In this document: positions 7,417-15,574 of the stretch, piece after piece | Numbering within the stretch: the stretch's first letter is position 1 | How the letters are laid out: every line of letters starts with the position of its first letter | Assembly (NCBI GenBank): GCA_905479095.1 | Contig: CAJQLD010000084.1 | Location: 1-34,185 of the forward strand | DNA from: an uncultured Flavobacteriaceae bacterium | Lineage (GTDB): Bacteria; Bacteroidota; Bacteroidia; Flavobacteriales; Flavobacteriaceae | Direction of reading: 5' to 3' | Length of the DNA stretch: 34,185 bases | Translations under genes and position numbers: made by a program | The notes under the pieces: generated by a model | What the model saw: the letters and a program-made list of their open reading frames with translations, nothing else | Databases searched by the model: none | What the model was told of the DNA's origin: nothing

Positions 7417-9933
7417 TTGAAAAACGTTTTTAATTACATAGTAGTTGGGGCTTTAATCGTCCTCACCGTTACAAGTTGTTCTAGGAAAAAAGATAAATTC
7501 CTTAACCGCTCTTGGCATTCTTTAAACACGAAGTATAATGTACTCTTCAATGGAAATGTCGCTTTAGAATCGGGCACGACCTCTGTCAATGCGTCCTTCA
7601 AAGATAATTATTGGGATATTTTACCTGTTGAGCGTTTGCAAATTTCAGATGAATTCCAGTCTGATACAGATGCCAAAGACCCTAATTTTGAACGTGCGGA
7701 AGAAAAAGCAGTCAAAGCCATCCAAAAACACGGGATGAACATTAAGGGAAAAGAAAAAAACCCACAAATAGACGAAGTGTTTGTTTTGCTTGGAAAAGCA
7801 CGTTATTTTGACAACCGATTCATTCCTGCATTAGAAGCATTCAACTATATTTTATTCAAATATCCCGCTAGTAGCAATATTAATTTAGCCAAAATTTGGC
7901 GAGCGAAAACCAACCTTCGCCTCCAAAACGAAGATATAGTAATTAAAAATCTTAAACGACTGATTGAAAACTATCAACTTTCAAACGAAGATAGGGCAGA
8001 AGCCTCCTCTACCTTGGCGCAGGCATACATTAACACCAAATCACTGGACAGTGCCATTACACAACTACAATCCGCCTCACAACTAACAAAAAACAAGAAT
8101 TTCCGAGGAAGGCTTCATTTTATTGAAGGGCAACTTTATTCTGTTTTAGGCAAAAAAGACAGCGCCAACCTGGCATTTGATAAAGTGATCGCCCTTAAAC
8201 GTAAAACGTCTCGTGCCTACATGATTGCTGCGCATTTAGAAAAAGTTAAAAACTTTGAATTCAATAATGGCGACAAAATAGCCCTTGAAGATTTTTTAGA
8301 ATCTCTAGAAACAAACAGAGAAAACAGACCTTTTCTAGATAAAATACACCATCAAATTGCAAACTATCACCTTCAAAACAAGTCCGATTCCTTAGCGATT
8401 GTATATTACAATAAATCTTTGCGCACCAATTCAGAAGATGACCAATTGACCGCCTTAAATTATCAGTCTTTAGGCGATCTAAATTTTGATTATTCGGAGT
8501 ATAGTTTAGCTGGATCGTATTATGACAGTACGTTATTAAGTCTAAAAGAAAACAGTAAATCGTTTCGCGCCATCAAACGAAAACGAGATAACTTGGAAGA
8601 TGTGATTTATTTTGAATCCATAGCCCAAGAAAATGACAGTATTTTAGGGATTATAGCACTTTCTGATGTTGATAAGGAAGCGTATTTTCAGTCTTATATT
8701 GAGACCTTAAAGTCAGAGGAAGACGCTCTTAAAAAAGGGACAATATCTACAGGAAGTTCGTTTGGAGCGACCCAAAATCCAATTACAAAAAAGGGAAAAA
8801 CATTCTATTTCTATAACCCAACCACGGTTGCATTTGGTAAAAATGAATTTGCAAGAATCTGGGGCAATCGTGCCTTAGAATCCAATTGGCGATGGTCCAG
8901 TAAAACCTCACAGTCAGATTCAGAAATACCGACCGAAATAGCTGAAACCTCTGTTGAAACAGATCAAATTCGCTATAAGGTTGATTATTATTTGGCGCAA
9001 ATTCCTACCGAGCAAACCGCTTTAGATAGTATTGCTAAAGAACGCAACTTCGCTTATTACCAATTGGGACTTATTTACAAAGATAAATTTAACGATTACA
9101 GCCGTGCCCAAAACAAACTCGAACAACTTCTAAAACAAAACCCCGAAGAACGCCTTGTTTTACCAGCGAAATATAATTTATACAAAATCTATTCGCAGTT
9201 AGACCTGAGTCGCTTGCAGGCTCAGACCAAAGGAGATATTATTAAAAATTATCCAGACTCAAGATATGCAGAGATTTTATTAAACCCAGAATCGGCGCTA
9301 TTAAATAACGAGAACAGCCCAGAAACCCTGTACAATAATTTGTATGCGCAGTTTGAAAAAGGGGATTACCAACAAGTTATTGATGGTTGTGACTTGCAGA
9401 TTACTCGACTTGACGGTGATAGAATTGTTCCTAAACTCGAACTTTTAAAGGTAACGTCTAAGGCTCGATTATTTGGCTTTGAAGCCTACAAAGAGGGGTT
9501 GAATTTTGTAGCGTTAAATTATCCAAGTAGCATTGAAGGTAAAAAAGCAGCTCAGATGTACACAACCGTCATTCCTGCCTTAGAAAATCAGGCCTTTGTT
9601 CAGGACTCAACTCAAACTAAATTTAAAGCTATTTTTAAATTTGAAGCTTCGGAAACAGAAGGGTTGAAAATATTTAAAGAGTCGTTAAGCGCTGCTATTG
9701 AAGAAGTTGAAGGTTTTAATTGGAGCATTTCTAAAGATCGTTACGATACAAACACTATCTTTGTCGTGGTTCATGGACTAAAAAGCGTTCAAAGTGCCAC
9801 AGGATTCGCAGAAATCCTAAAAACGAAAAATGATCTTATAAAATCTAAACCACCTTTAGGGATTTCTTCCAAAAATTATCAAACGGTTCAAATTCATAAA
9901 AATTTAGAAGCTTACATAAATTCAATCAAATAA
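7417..9933 (+). CDS. sprE: SprE/PorW-like TPR lipoprotein of the type IX secretion and gliding machinery
   Basis: An 838-residue outer-membrane-type lipoprotein with a signal peptide ending in a lipobox (IVLTVTSC, Cys at residue 21), followed by SRKKDKFLNRSWHSLNTKYN, which resembles the start of SprE of Flavobacterium johnsoniae and PorW of Porphyromonas gingivalis. The body is rich in tetratricopeptide-like helices. SprE/PorW is required for T9SS secretion and gliding and is thought to link outer-membrane parts to the motor complex. The start is TTG at 7417, the only one that yields the full lipoprotein signal. A bactofilin gene follows after 12 bases, then AtpZ-like and atp genes, an order I recall from other Flavobacteriaceae. 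T9SS substrates at 16830 and 26763 are consistent with a working system. The family assignment comes from the N-terminus, length and neighbours. Confidence 0.82.
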   Translation: MKNVFNYIVVGALIVLTVTSCSRKKDKFLNRSWHSLNTKYNVLFNGNVALESGTTSVNASFKDNYWDILPVERLQISDEFQSDTDAKDPNFERAEEKAVKAIQKHGMNIKGKEKNPQIDEVFVLLGKARYFDNRFIPALEAFNYILFKYPASSNINLAKIWRAKTNLRLQNEDIVIKNLKRLIENYQLSNEDRAEASSTLAQAYINTKSLDSAITQLQSASQLTKNKNFRGRLHFIEGQLYSVLGKKDSANLAFDKVIALKRKTSRAYMIAAHLEKVKNFEFNNGDKIALEDFLESLETNRENRPFLDKIHHQIANYHLQNKSDSLAIVYYNKSLRTNSEDDQLTALNYQSLGDLNFDYSEYSLAGSYYDSTLLSLKENSKSFRAIKRKRDNLEDVIYFESIAQENDSILGIIALSDVDKEAYFQSYIETLKSEEDALKKGTISTGSSFGATQNPITKKGKTFYFYNPTTVAFGKNEFARIWGNRALESNWRWSSKTSQSDSEIPTEIAETSVETDQIRYKVDYYLAQIPTEQTALDSIAKERNFAYYQLGLIYKDKFNDYSRAQNKLEQLLKQNPEERLVLPAKYNLYKIYSQLDLSRLQAQTKGDIIKNYPDSRYAEILLNPESALLNNENSPETLYNNLYAQFEKGDYQQVIDGCDLQITRLDGDRIVPKLELLKVTSKARLFGFEAYKEGLNFVALNYPSSIEGKKAAQMYTTVIPALENQAFVQDSTQTKFKAIFKFEASETEGLKIFKESLSAAIEEVEGFNWSISKDRYDTNTIFVVVHGLKSVQSATGFAEILKTKNDLIKSKPPLGISSKNYQTVQIHKNLEAYINSIK

Positions 9934-9945
9934 AACAAGACTCTT

Positions 9946-10377
9946 ATGTTTACAGATAACAAAAATTCAAAATCTAATCTGAATTCATTTTCACAACAAA
10001 ATACCATTGCTCAGGGAACCACTTTTAATGGTGATTTAACTAGCGAAGGCGATTTTAGAGTCGAAGGTGCTATTACTGGATCATTGAAAACTTCAGGAAA
10101 AGTTGTCATCGGAAAAACAGGTGAAATAGACGGTGTTTTAACTTGTAACAATGCAGATATCGAAGGGAAGTTTAAAGGAACTTTAAGTGTTTCGGACACA
10201 CTTAGTTTACGTTCATCAGCACAGGTAGAGGGGGAGGTTCAAATAGGGAAACTGTCCGTAGAGCCAGGGGCCTCATTTAACGCTAACTGCTCGATGAAGG
10301 GCTCTGTGAAAGAATTGAAAAACGAGGCGGCATCTGTAACCCCTCAAAACACTTCCAAAACTGGACAATCCGCTTAA
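9946..10377 (+). CDS. Bactofilin (polymer-forming cytoskeletal protein)
   Basis: A 143-residue protein with disordered ends and a central right-handed beta-helix of short repeats: IAQGTTFNGDLTSEGDFRVE, GSLKTSGKVVIGKTGEIDG, VEGEVQIGKLSVEPGA. This is the bactofilin fold, which polymerises into nucleotide-free filaments that mark membrane sites for envelope enzymes or appendages. It lies 12 bases behind the sprE-like gene, suggesting one transcript and perhaps a role in placing the secretion or gliding apparatus. The last 17 bases overlap the probable start of the AtpZ-like gene. Confidence 0.92.
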   Translation: MFTDNKNSKSNLNSFSQQNTIAQGTTFNGDLTSEGDFRVEGAITGSLKTSGKVVIGKTGEIDGVLTCNNADIEGKFKGTLSVSDTLSLRSSAQVEGEVQIGKLSVEPGASFNANCSMKGSVKELKNEAASVTPQNTSKTGQSA

Positions 10378-10576
10378 ACAACTCGCCGTACTCTCTGGAA
10401 TTGGGATTCAGATGGTTGCCATAATTGCAGTCGGTACATTTATAGGGGTTAAGTTGGACGAAACCTATCCTAACAAAAACAACCTTTTTACATTAATTAT
10501 AACGTTGACATCAGTTGTCACATCAATTTATTACGTCATAAGACGTGTTATTTCAGTTTCAAAAGACGATAAATAA
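10361..10576 (+). CDS. atpZ: AtpZ-like small membrane protein with a non-standard start
   Basis: The frame from 10340 to the stop at 10574-10576 encodes a two-helix membrane hairpin. It contains GIGIQMVAIIAVGTFIGVKL, then DETYPNKNNLFTLIITLTSV and a basic C-terminus, as in the AtpZ/AtpI family that precedes F-type ATP synthase genes. The frame has no ATG, GTG or TTG before the first helix; the first ATG (10412) lies inside that helix. CTG at 10361 gives 71 residues beginning MDNPLKQLAVLSG, close to the family's usual length, so I place the start there. It overlaps the bactofilin gene by 17 bases, and translational coupling may supply initiation. The family is thought to assist ATP synthase assembly or Mg2+/Ca2+ transport. 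The coding assignment is secure; the start is not. Confidence 0.75.
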   Translation: MDNPLKQLAVLSGIGIQMVAIIAVGTFIGVKLDETYPNKNNLFTLIITLTSVVTSIYYVIRRVISVSKDDK

Positions 10577-11008
10577 ATGAATGATCTTTTCATAAAGCGA
10601 CAACTAAATTTCCTTATTCAACTTCTGGGCCTATGCACGTTGCTTTTTGGAGCCCATAGCTATTTAAACTATCATTTTGCTAAAGACATCCTTTTGTTTT
10701 TCCCTTTATGGCACATATACTTATTTCATATAGTGACAGTGTTAATGATTTACTCCTTAATAAATTATCGCGATTCTACAGGAAAAACGGACGTATTTAA
10801 TGTTTTTATGTTAGGGATGCTTCTCAAAATGATATTAGTGATTCTTTTTCTTTTGCCGTGGCTTTTATCGGAGGCTGACCAAAAAGGGTTTGACTTAACC
10901 AATTTTTTTGTTCCATACTTTGTTTTATTGGCTTTTGAAGTGTATTCTGTAACGAAATTTCTTCAAAAAAAGCAACAACACGACTCCACCCTCAAAGAGA
11001 GCAAATAA
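10577..11008 (+). CDS. Small multi-pass membrane protein at the AtpI position
   Basis: A 143-residue protein with four hydrophobic segments (near residues 12-30, 42-60, 74-94 and 104-123) and a polar, Lys-rich C-terminus. Its ATG directly follows the stop of the AtpZ-like gene, so the two are co-translated neighbours, and atpB is downstream. Topology and position are those of AtpI (UncI), a small four-helix protein encoded at the head of many atp operons, but I see no sequence motif that proves the relationship. I do not recognise the family with confidence. Confidence 0.7.
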   Translation: MNDLFIKRQLNFLIQLLGLCTLLFGAHSYLNYHFAKDILLFFPLWHIYLFHIVTVLMIYSLINYRDSTGKTDVFNVFMLGMLLKMILVILFLLPWLLSEADQKGFDLTNFFVPYFVLLAFEVYSVTKFLQKKQQHDSTLKESK

Positions 11009-11023
11009 TCATTATAATATTGT

Positions 11024-11053
11024 TTGTCATTTAATTAAATGTGTGTACATTTG
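11024..11053 (+). promoter_or_regulatory. Bacteroidota-type promoter driving the ATP synthase genes
   Basis: TTG at 11024-11026 (within TGTTTGTC) is followed after 19 bases by TACATTTG at 11046-11053, an exact match to TAnnTTTG. Transcription should begin near 11060. This places the start site downstream of the GTG at 11041, so that GTG cannot begin atpB on this transcript; the TTG at 11095 can. Confidence 0.7.
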
Positions 11054-11094
11054 CAGCAAAATTAATCAAGGTATTTTTAATTAAAAGCAGCATA

Positions 11095-12171
11095 TTGAAC
11101 ACCTTTAGAACCGTATTATTTACAACATTATTTTTAGCACTATCATTTATAGGTTTTGCTACTGACAAAGAACCATCTAAAGACGATGCGCCTTTTGATC
11201 CAAAAGCGATGATTTTACATCACGTAAAAGATGCACATGAGTTTCATTTATGGGATTGGAAAGGGAGTCCGGTTTCATTGTCATTACCTATTATAGTGTG
11301 GACCGATAATGGATTGACAAGCTTTTCCTCAAGTGAATTTCACCATGATGATGAAGGCCAAACGATTGTGGAAGCAAATGGAGGACGCTTTGTTAAATTG
11401 CACGAAAAAATTTATCAGTTAGATTCAGGTGCTACCGCTGTGGCTTACGATGCAGAGCATCACCCTACAAACGCTAATAAACCTCTAGATTTTTCAATTA
11501 CAAGAAACGTGTTTATGATGTGGGTTTCTGTCGCGCTATTGTTATTTATATTCTTAACAACGGCAAGAAGCTATAAAAATTCTAAAGATGGTGTGCCAAC
11601 TGGAATTGCTGGGTTCATGGAGCCCTTAATAATATTTGTTAGAGATGAAATTGGGAAGCCAATGATTGGTGAGCATAAGTATAAAAGGTACATGCCTTAC
11701 CTGCTAACGATCTTTTTCTTTATTTGGATTAATAATATATTCGGTTTAATTCCGATTTTAAATGGGGCTAACTTAAGTGGTAACATTGCGTTTACATTTA
11801 CACTGGCTGTTTTCACCTTTATAATTACAACATTTAGTGGTAACAAAAACTACTGGAAACACATCTTTTGGATGCCAGGTGTTCCTGTACCAATGAAACT
11901 ATTTTTAATGCCTATCGAGATTATTGGAATGTTTGTAAAGCCAATCTCGTTAATGATTCGGTTGTTTGCTAACATTACAGCAGGACACGTTATCATATTA
12001 GCATTAATGTCATTAATATTTGTATTCAAGTCCGTTGCAATTGCCCCCGTATCTGTAGCATTTTCATTATTTATTACAGTGATCGAAATTATCGTAACAG
12101 CAATACAAGCCTATATATTTACAATATTGTCAGCGCTCTATTTTGGGATGGCAACAGAAGAAGAACATTAA
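11095..12171 (+). CDS. atpB: F-type ATP synthase subunit a
   Basis: The integral membrane stator subunit that forms the proton half-channels against the c-ring. I start it at TTG 11095, giving 358 residues. The frame is open further upstream to a GTG at 11041, but a promoter overlaps that position, and TTG 11095 opens directly into a signal-peptide-like segment (NTFRTVLFTTLFLALSFIGFA). A roughly 100-residue non-membrane stretch follows, as in other Bacteroidota a-subunits, then five to six helices. The essential Arg lies in MIRLFANITAGH (about residue 289), and the last helix ends FTILSALYFGMATEEEH. It heads the atpB-E-F-H-A-G series, with atpE 19 bases downstream. Confidence 0.93.
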   Translation: MNTFRTVLFTTLFLALSFIGFATDKEPSKDDAPFDPKAMILHHVKDAHEFHLWDWKGSPVSLSLPIIVWTDNGLTSFSSSEFHHDDEGQTIVEANGGRFVKLHEKIYQLDSGATAVAYDAEHHPTNANKPLDFSITRNVFMMWVSVALLLFIFLTTARSYKNSKDGVPTGIAGFMEPLIIFVRDEIGKPMIGEHKYKRYMPYLLTIFFFIWINNIFGLIPILNGANLSGNIAFTFTLAVFTFIITTFSGNKNYWKHIFWMPGVPVPMKLFLMPIEIIGMFVKPISLMIRLFANITAGHVIILALMSLIFVFKSVAIAPVSVAFSLFITVIEIIVTAIQAYIFTILSALYFGMATEEEH

Positions 12172-12175
12172 TTAA

Positions 12176-12400
<225 letters not shown>

Positions 12401-12405
12401 AACAC

Positions 12406-12446
12406 AAAAAATACTGAAGTGACGGTTGGTTACTTCAGTATTTTTT
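12406..12446 (+). terminator. Intrinsic terminator or attenuator between atpE and atpF
   Basis: Bases 12406-12420 and 12432-12446 are perfectly complementary over 15 bases around an 11-base loop, with the core ACTGAAGT/ACTTCAGT, and the 3' arm ends in a six-base T-run. The left arm begins 5 bases after the atpE stop codon. It probably stops part of the transcription. Confidence 0.75.
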
Positions 12447-12478
12447 AAATTTAAGTTATTTAAAAAAACAACAAAGAA

Positions 12479-12973
12479 ATGGATTTAATTACACCAGGAT
12501 TTGGATTGGTATTTTGGACGGCAGTAACGTTCATCTTCCTATTAGTGATATTAAGAAAATTTGCTTGGAATCCAATTTTAGGCGCCGTTAGCGATCGTGA
12601 AGAAGGGATTAAAACTGCTTTAGCATCTGCAGAGAATGCACGCAAAGAAATGGAAAACCTCACAGCCGATAACGACCGTATTTTAAAAGAAGCTCGTGCA
12701 GAGCGTCAAGCGATGCTTAAAGAGGCTCGTGAGTTAAAAAGTAACATGATTGAAACTGCTAAAACTGAAGCTAAAGAAGAAGCTAATAAATTAGTAGCGC
12801 AAGCGCAAGCAGCGATTGCATCTGAAAAGAAAGCCGCTATTGCAGATTTAAAATCAGTGGTTGCCGAACTTTCAATTTCGATTGCAGAAAAAGTGGTTCG
12901 AGCAGAGCTTTCGGACCAATCAAAACAAGAAAAATTAGTGGAATCAATGTTGGAAAACGCTACACTAAACTAA
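12479..12973 (+). CDS. atpF: F-type ATP synthase subunit b
   Basis: The peripheral-stalk subunit that ties F1 to the membrane. It has one N-terminal helix (FGLVFWTAVTFIFLLVIL), then KFAWNPILGAVSDREEGIK, and a long charged Ala/Glu/Lys helix for dimerisation, 164 residues in all. It lies between the hairpin after atpE and atpH, whose ATG comes 6 bases after the atpF stop. Confidence 0.95.
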   Translation: MDLITPGFGLVFWTAVTFIFLLVILRKFAWNPILGAVSDREEGIKTALASAENARKEMENLTADNDRILKEARAERQAMLKEARELKSNMIETAKTEAKEEANKLVAQAQAAIASEKKAAIADLKSVVAELSISIAEKVVRAELSDQSKQEKLVESMLENATLN

Positions 12974-12979
12974 TTAATC

Positions 12980-13516
12980 ATGGCAGGAACACGAGCAGCA
13001 ATAAGATATGCAAAAGCTGTATTAAGCTTAGCATCAGATAACAAACAAGCAGCGGCAGTCCAGGCAGATATGACCCTGATCGGTCAAGCAATTGCAAACA
13101 ATGCTTCTTTGGAAGAGGCCCTTAAAAGCCCTGTCGTAAAACTGTCAGAAAAGGCCAATGTATTAAACGCCTTATTTCCTTCTGTGAGCTCAGAAAGCAA
13201 ATCATTGTTTAATATTTTAGTAAGTAATAAACGAGTTAATATCCTTGGACAAGTAGCCACCCAATATGGGATTCTATATGACCAAGTTAATAATAAAGCA
13301 CACGCTTTTGTAACCACAGCAGTTCCAATGACTCCAGAATTAGAAGTCAAAGTCATGGCGAAGCTTAAAACCTTAACTACAAAAGAAGTAACACTTAATA
13401 AAACAGTAGATGAAAACATCCTTGGAGGTTTCATTTTACGCGTTGGAGATCAGCAATATGATGCAAGTGTCTCGAACCAATTAAATACATTAAAAAGTAA
13501 ATTTACAATAAACTAA
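12980..13516 (+). CDS. atpH: F-type ATP synthase subunit delta
   Basis: The stator subunit that joins the b-stalk to the top of F1. The N-terminal segment TRAAIRYAKAVLSLA and the C-terminal ILGGFILRVGDQQYDASVSNQL are the typical OSCP/delta signatures; 178 residues is the usual length. It is flanked by atpF and atpA in the standard order, with a 41-base gap before atpA. Confidence 0.95.
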   Translation: MAGTRAAIRYAKAVLSLASDNKQAAAVQADMTLIGQAIANNASLEEALKSPVVKLSEKANVLNALFPSVSSESKSLFNILVSNKRVNILGQVATQYGILYDQVNNKAHAFVTTAVPMTPELEVKVMAKLKTLTTKEVTLNKTVDENILGGFILRVGDQQYDASVSNQLNTLKSKFTIN

Positions 13517-13557
13517 AACTATACTGAGATTCAATCAGAGGTATAAAATAAATTAAG

Positions 13558-15138
13558 ATGGCAGAAGTAAAAGCAGCTGAAATATCAGCAATTTTAAAAC
13601 AACAACTTTCAGGTTTCGAATCAACAGCTTCTCTAGATGAGGTTGGAACCGTATTAACTGTAGGGGATGGTATTGTTCGTGCATACGGGCTTTCGAATGC
13701 TGAATATGGCGAACTTGTACAATTTGAAGGCGATCTTGAAGGGATTGTATTAAACCTTGAAGAAGACAATGTTGGAATCGTACTTTTAGGAGCTTCTAAT
13801 GTAATAAAGGAAGGTTCAATTGTAAAACGTACAGGACGTATTGCTTCGATCAACGTTGGGGAAGGAATTGTTGGTCGGGTGGTTGATACACTTGGCGCAC
13901 CTATTGACGGTAAAGGTCCTATTGAAGGAAAACTTTACGAAATGCCTTTAGAGCGTAAAGCACCAGGGGTTATTTTTCGTGAGCCTGTAACAGAGCCCTT
14001 ACAAACAGGGATCAAGTCGATTGATGCCATGATCCCAGTAGGACGTGGACAACGTGAGTTGGTCATTGGTGACAGACAAACGGGTAAAACAGCCGTTTGT
14101 ATTGATACCATTTTAAATCAAAAAGAATTTTACGATGCTGGGGAACCAGTCTATTGTATCTATGTTGCAGTTGGACAAAAAGCATCTACAGTCGCATTGA
14201 TCGCTAAAACATTAGAAGAAAAAGGCGCCTTAGCGTACACGACAATCGTCGCAGCGAATGCTTCGGATCCTGCACCAATGCAAGTGTATGCACCCTTTGC
14301 AGGTGCCGCTATTGGTGAGTTTTTCAGAGACACTGGTCGTCCAGCACTTATAGTATATGACGATTTATCAAAACAAGCGGTTGCTTACCGTGAAGTTTCT
14401 CTTTTATTACGTCGTCCACCAGGACGTGAGGCGTATCCAGGTGATGTATTTTACTTACATTCCCGTTTATTAGAGCGTGCAGCAAAAGTCATCAACAACG
14501 ATGAAATTGCAAAAGACATGAACGATTTACCAGATTCATTAAAGCCGATTGTAAAAGGTGGTGGTTCTTTAACAGCCCTTCCAATTATTGAGACACAAGC
14601 AGGAGATGTATCTGCCTATATTCCTACCAATGTAATTTCGATTACAGACGGTCAAATATTCTTAGATGGTGATTTGTTTAATTCAGGTGTTCGTCCAGCA
14701 ATTAACGTGGGTATTTCGGTATCTCGTGTGGGTGGAAATGCACAGATCAAAGCAATGAAAAAAGTATCTGGAACCTTAAAATTAGACCAGGCACAATTCC
14801 GTGAATTGGAAGCCTTTGCTAAGTTTGGATCTGATTTAGATGCAGTAACACTTAACGTGATTGAAAAAGGAAGACGTAACGTTGAAATTTTAAAGCAAGC
14901 ACAAAACGATCCTTTCAAAGTAGAAGATCAAGTTGCAATTATTTTTGCAGGATCTAAAAACTTGTTAAGAGCCGTGCCTGTCAACAAAGTAAAAGAATTT
15001 GAAACCGAATACATCGAGTTTTTAAAAGCCAAGCACAGCGATGTGTTAGCCACTTTAAAATCTGGTAAATTAACGGATGAAGTGACGGATACCTTAACAG
15101 CAGTTGCGAAAGAGTTATCAGGAAAGTATAAAGATTAA
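13558..15138 (+). CDS. atpA: F-type ATP synthase subunit alpha
   Basis: The non-catalytic nucleotide-binding subunit of F1. The 526 residues contain the beta-barrel N-domain, the Walker A motif GDRQTGKTA (from about residue 171), [15 protein letters not shown] with the Walker B region, and the alpha signature [14 protein letters not shown]. In most relatives atpG follows directly; here 436 bases carrying a four-helix-bundle gene with repeat ends intervene. Confidence 0.97.
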   Translation: MAEVKAAEISAILKQQLSGFESTASLDEVGTVLTVGDGIVRAYGLSNAEYGELVQFEGDLEGIVLNLEEDNVGIVLLGASNVIKEGSIVKRTGRIASINVGEGIVGRVVDTLGAPIDGKGPIEGKLYEMPLERKAPGVIFREPVTEPLQTGIKSIDAMIPVGRGQRELVIGDRQTGKTAVCIDTILNQKEFYDAGEPVYCIYVAVGQKASTVALIAKTLEEKGALAYTTIVAANASDPAPMQVYAPFAGAAIGEFFRDTGRPALIVYDDLSKQAVAYREVSLLLRRPPGREAYPGDVFYLHSRLLERAAKVINNDEIAKDMNDLPDSLKPIVKGGGSLTALPIIETQAGDVSAYIPTNVISITDGQIFLDGDLFNSGVRPAINVGISVSRVGGNAQIKAMKKVSGTLKLDQAQFRELEAFAKFGSDLDAVTLNVIEKGRRNVEILKQAQNDPFKVEDQVAIIFAGSKNLLRAVPVNKVKEFETEYIEFLKAKHSDVLATLKSGKLTDEVTDTLTAVAKELSGKYKD

Positions 15139-15139
15139 C

Positions 15140-15193
15140 AAGTTAGGAGTTTAGAGTGATGAGTTCAGAGTTATAAGCTCATTTCTCTAACTT
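15140..15193. repeat. Left end of the IVP cassette: nested hairpin of 14-base repeats
   Basis: Directly after atpA, AAGTTAG (15140-15146) can pair with CTAACTT (15187-15193), and within it ATGAG (15159-15163) with CTCAT, making a nested stem-loop. The left arm also holds two imperfect copies of a 14-base-period motif (15146-15163 and 15160-15177, 14 of 18 bases alike). Positions 15154-15177 match the reverse complement of the right end at 15546-15569 in 20 of 24 bases. Confidence 0.65.
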
Positions 15194-15216
15194 CATACTA
15201 TAATAGCTTAAAAAAA

Positions 15217-15552
15217 ATGTCTTTAAATAACAGTCCAATTCGAGTAAAGAGTTTTCAGTTTGCTTGCGAGATTGTTCATTTTACGGATAAATTAAAAGAA
15301 AATAAGGATTTTGAGTTAGCTTCTCAATTGCTAAAAAGTGGAACGAGTATTGGAGCTAATACAAGAGAAGCTCAAAGAGGAGTTAGTAAAAAAGACTTTA
15401 AAAATAAATTTGGAATTGCTTTAAAGGAAGCTGATGAGACCAAATATTGGTTAGAAATTCTTGAAGCTACAGGAAGAGAAGTTCCAACAGAAATGATGAA
15501 TAAGTGTGAAGAGTTAATAAGAATTTTAGTAGCAATCATTAAAAACTCATAA
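15217..15552 (+). CDS. Four-helix bundle protein (23S rRNA intervening-sequence protein family)
   Basis: A 111-residue, all-helical, basic protein. The segment ELASQLLKSGTSIGANTREA, then SKKDFKNKFGIALKEADETKYWLEIL, is typical of the IVP/four-helix bundle family (TIGR02436 type) first known from intervening sequences in 23S rRNA genes and related to the Avd accessory proteins of diversity-generating retroelements. Its cellular role is not established; a nucleic-acid-binding barrel is known for Avd relatives. Here it lies in the same direction between atpA and atpG, bracketed by inverted repeats (15154-15177 and 15546-15569), and its stop codon lies inside the right repeat. This suggests insertion as a cassette into the atp operon. 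The start is ATG at 15217. Confidence 0.9.
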   Translation: MSLNNSPIRVKSFQFACEIVHFTDKLKENKDFELASQLLKSGTSIGANTREAQRGVSKKDFKNKFGIALKEADETKYWLEILEATGREVPTEMMNKCEELIRILVAIIKNS

Positions 15553-15569
15553 CTCTGCACTCATAACTT
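15546..15569. repeat. Right end of the IVP cassette: inverted partner of the left repeat
   Basis: CTCATAACT occurs twice here with a period of 14 bases (15546-15554 and 15560-15568). The block is the inverse of 15154-15177 in 20 of 24 positions. It starts inside the last codons of the IVP gene and ends 5 bases before the atpG start codon. Confidence 0.65.
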
Positions 15570-15574
15570 GAAAC

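Noticed and set aside
11041-11094. 18-residue N-terminal extension of atpB from GTG
   Set aside because: Overlaps an exact promoter, and the extension precedes the signal-peptide-like segment.
15217-15552. IVP gene as part of a diversity-generating retroelement
   Set aside because: No reverse transcriptase, template repeat or variable repeat was seen in the window; only the fold family is shared with Avd.
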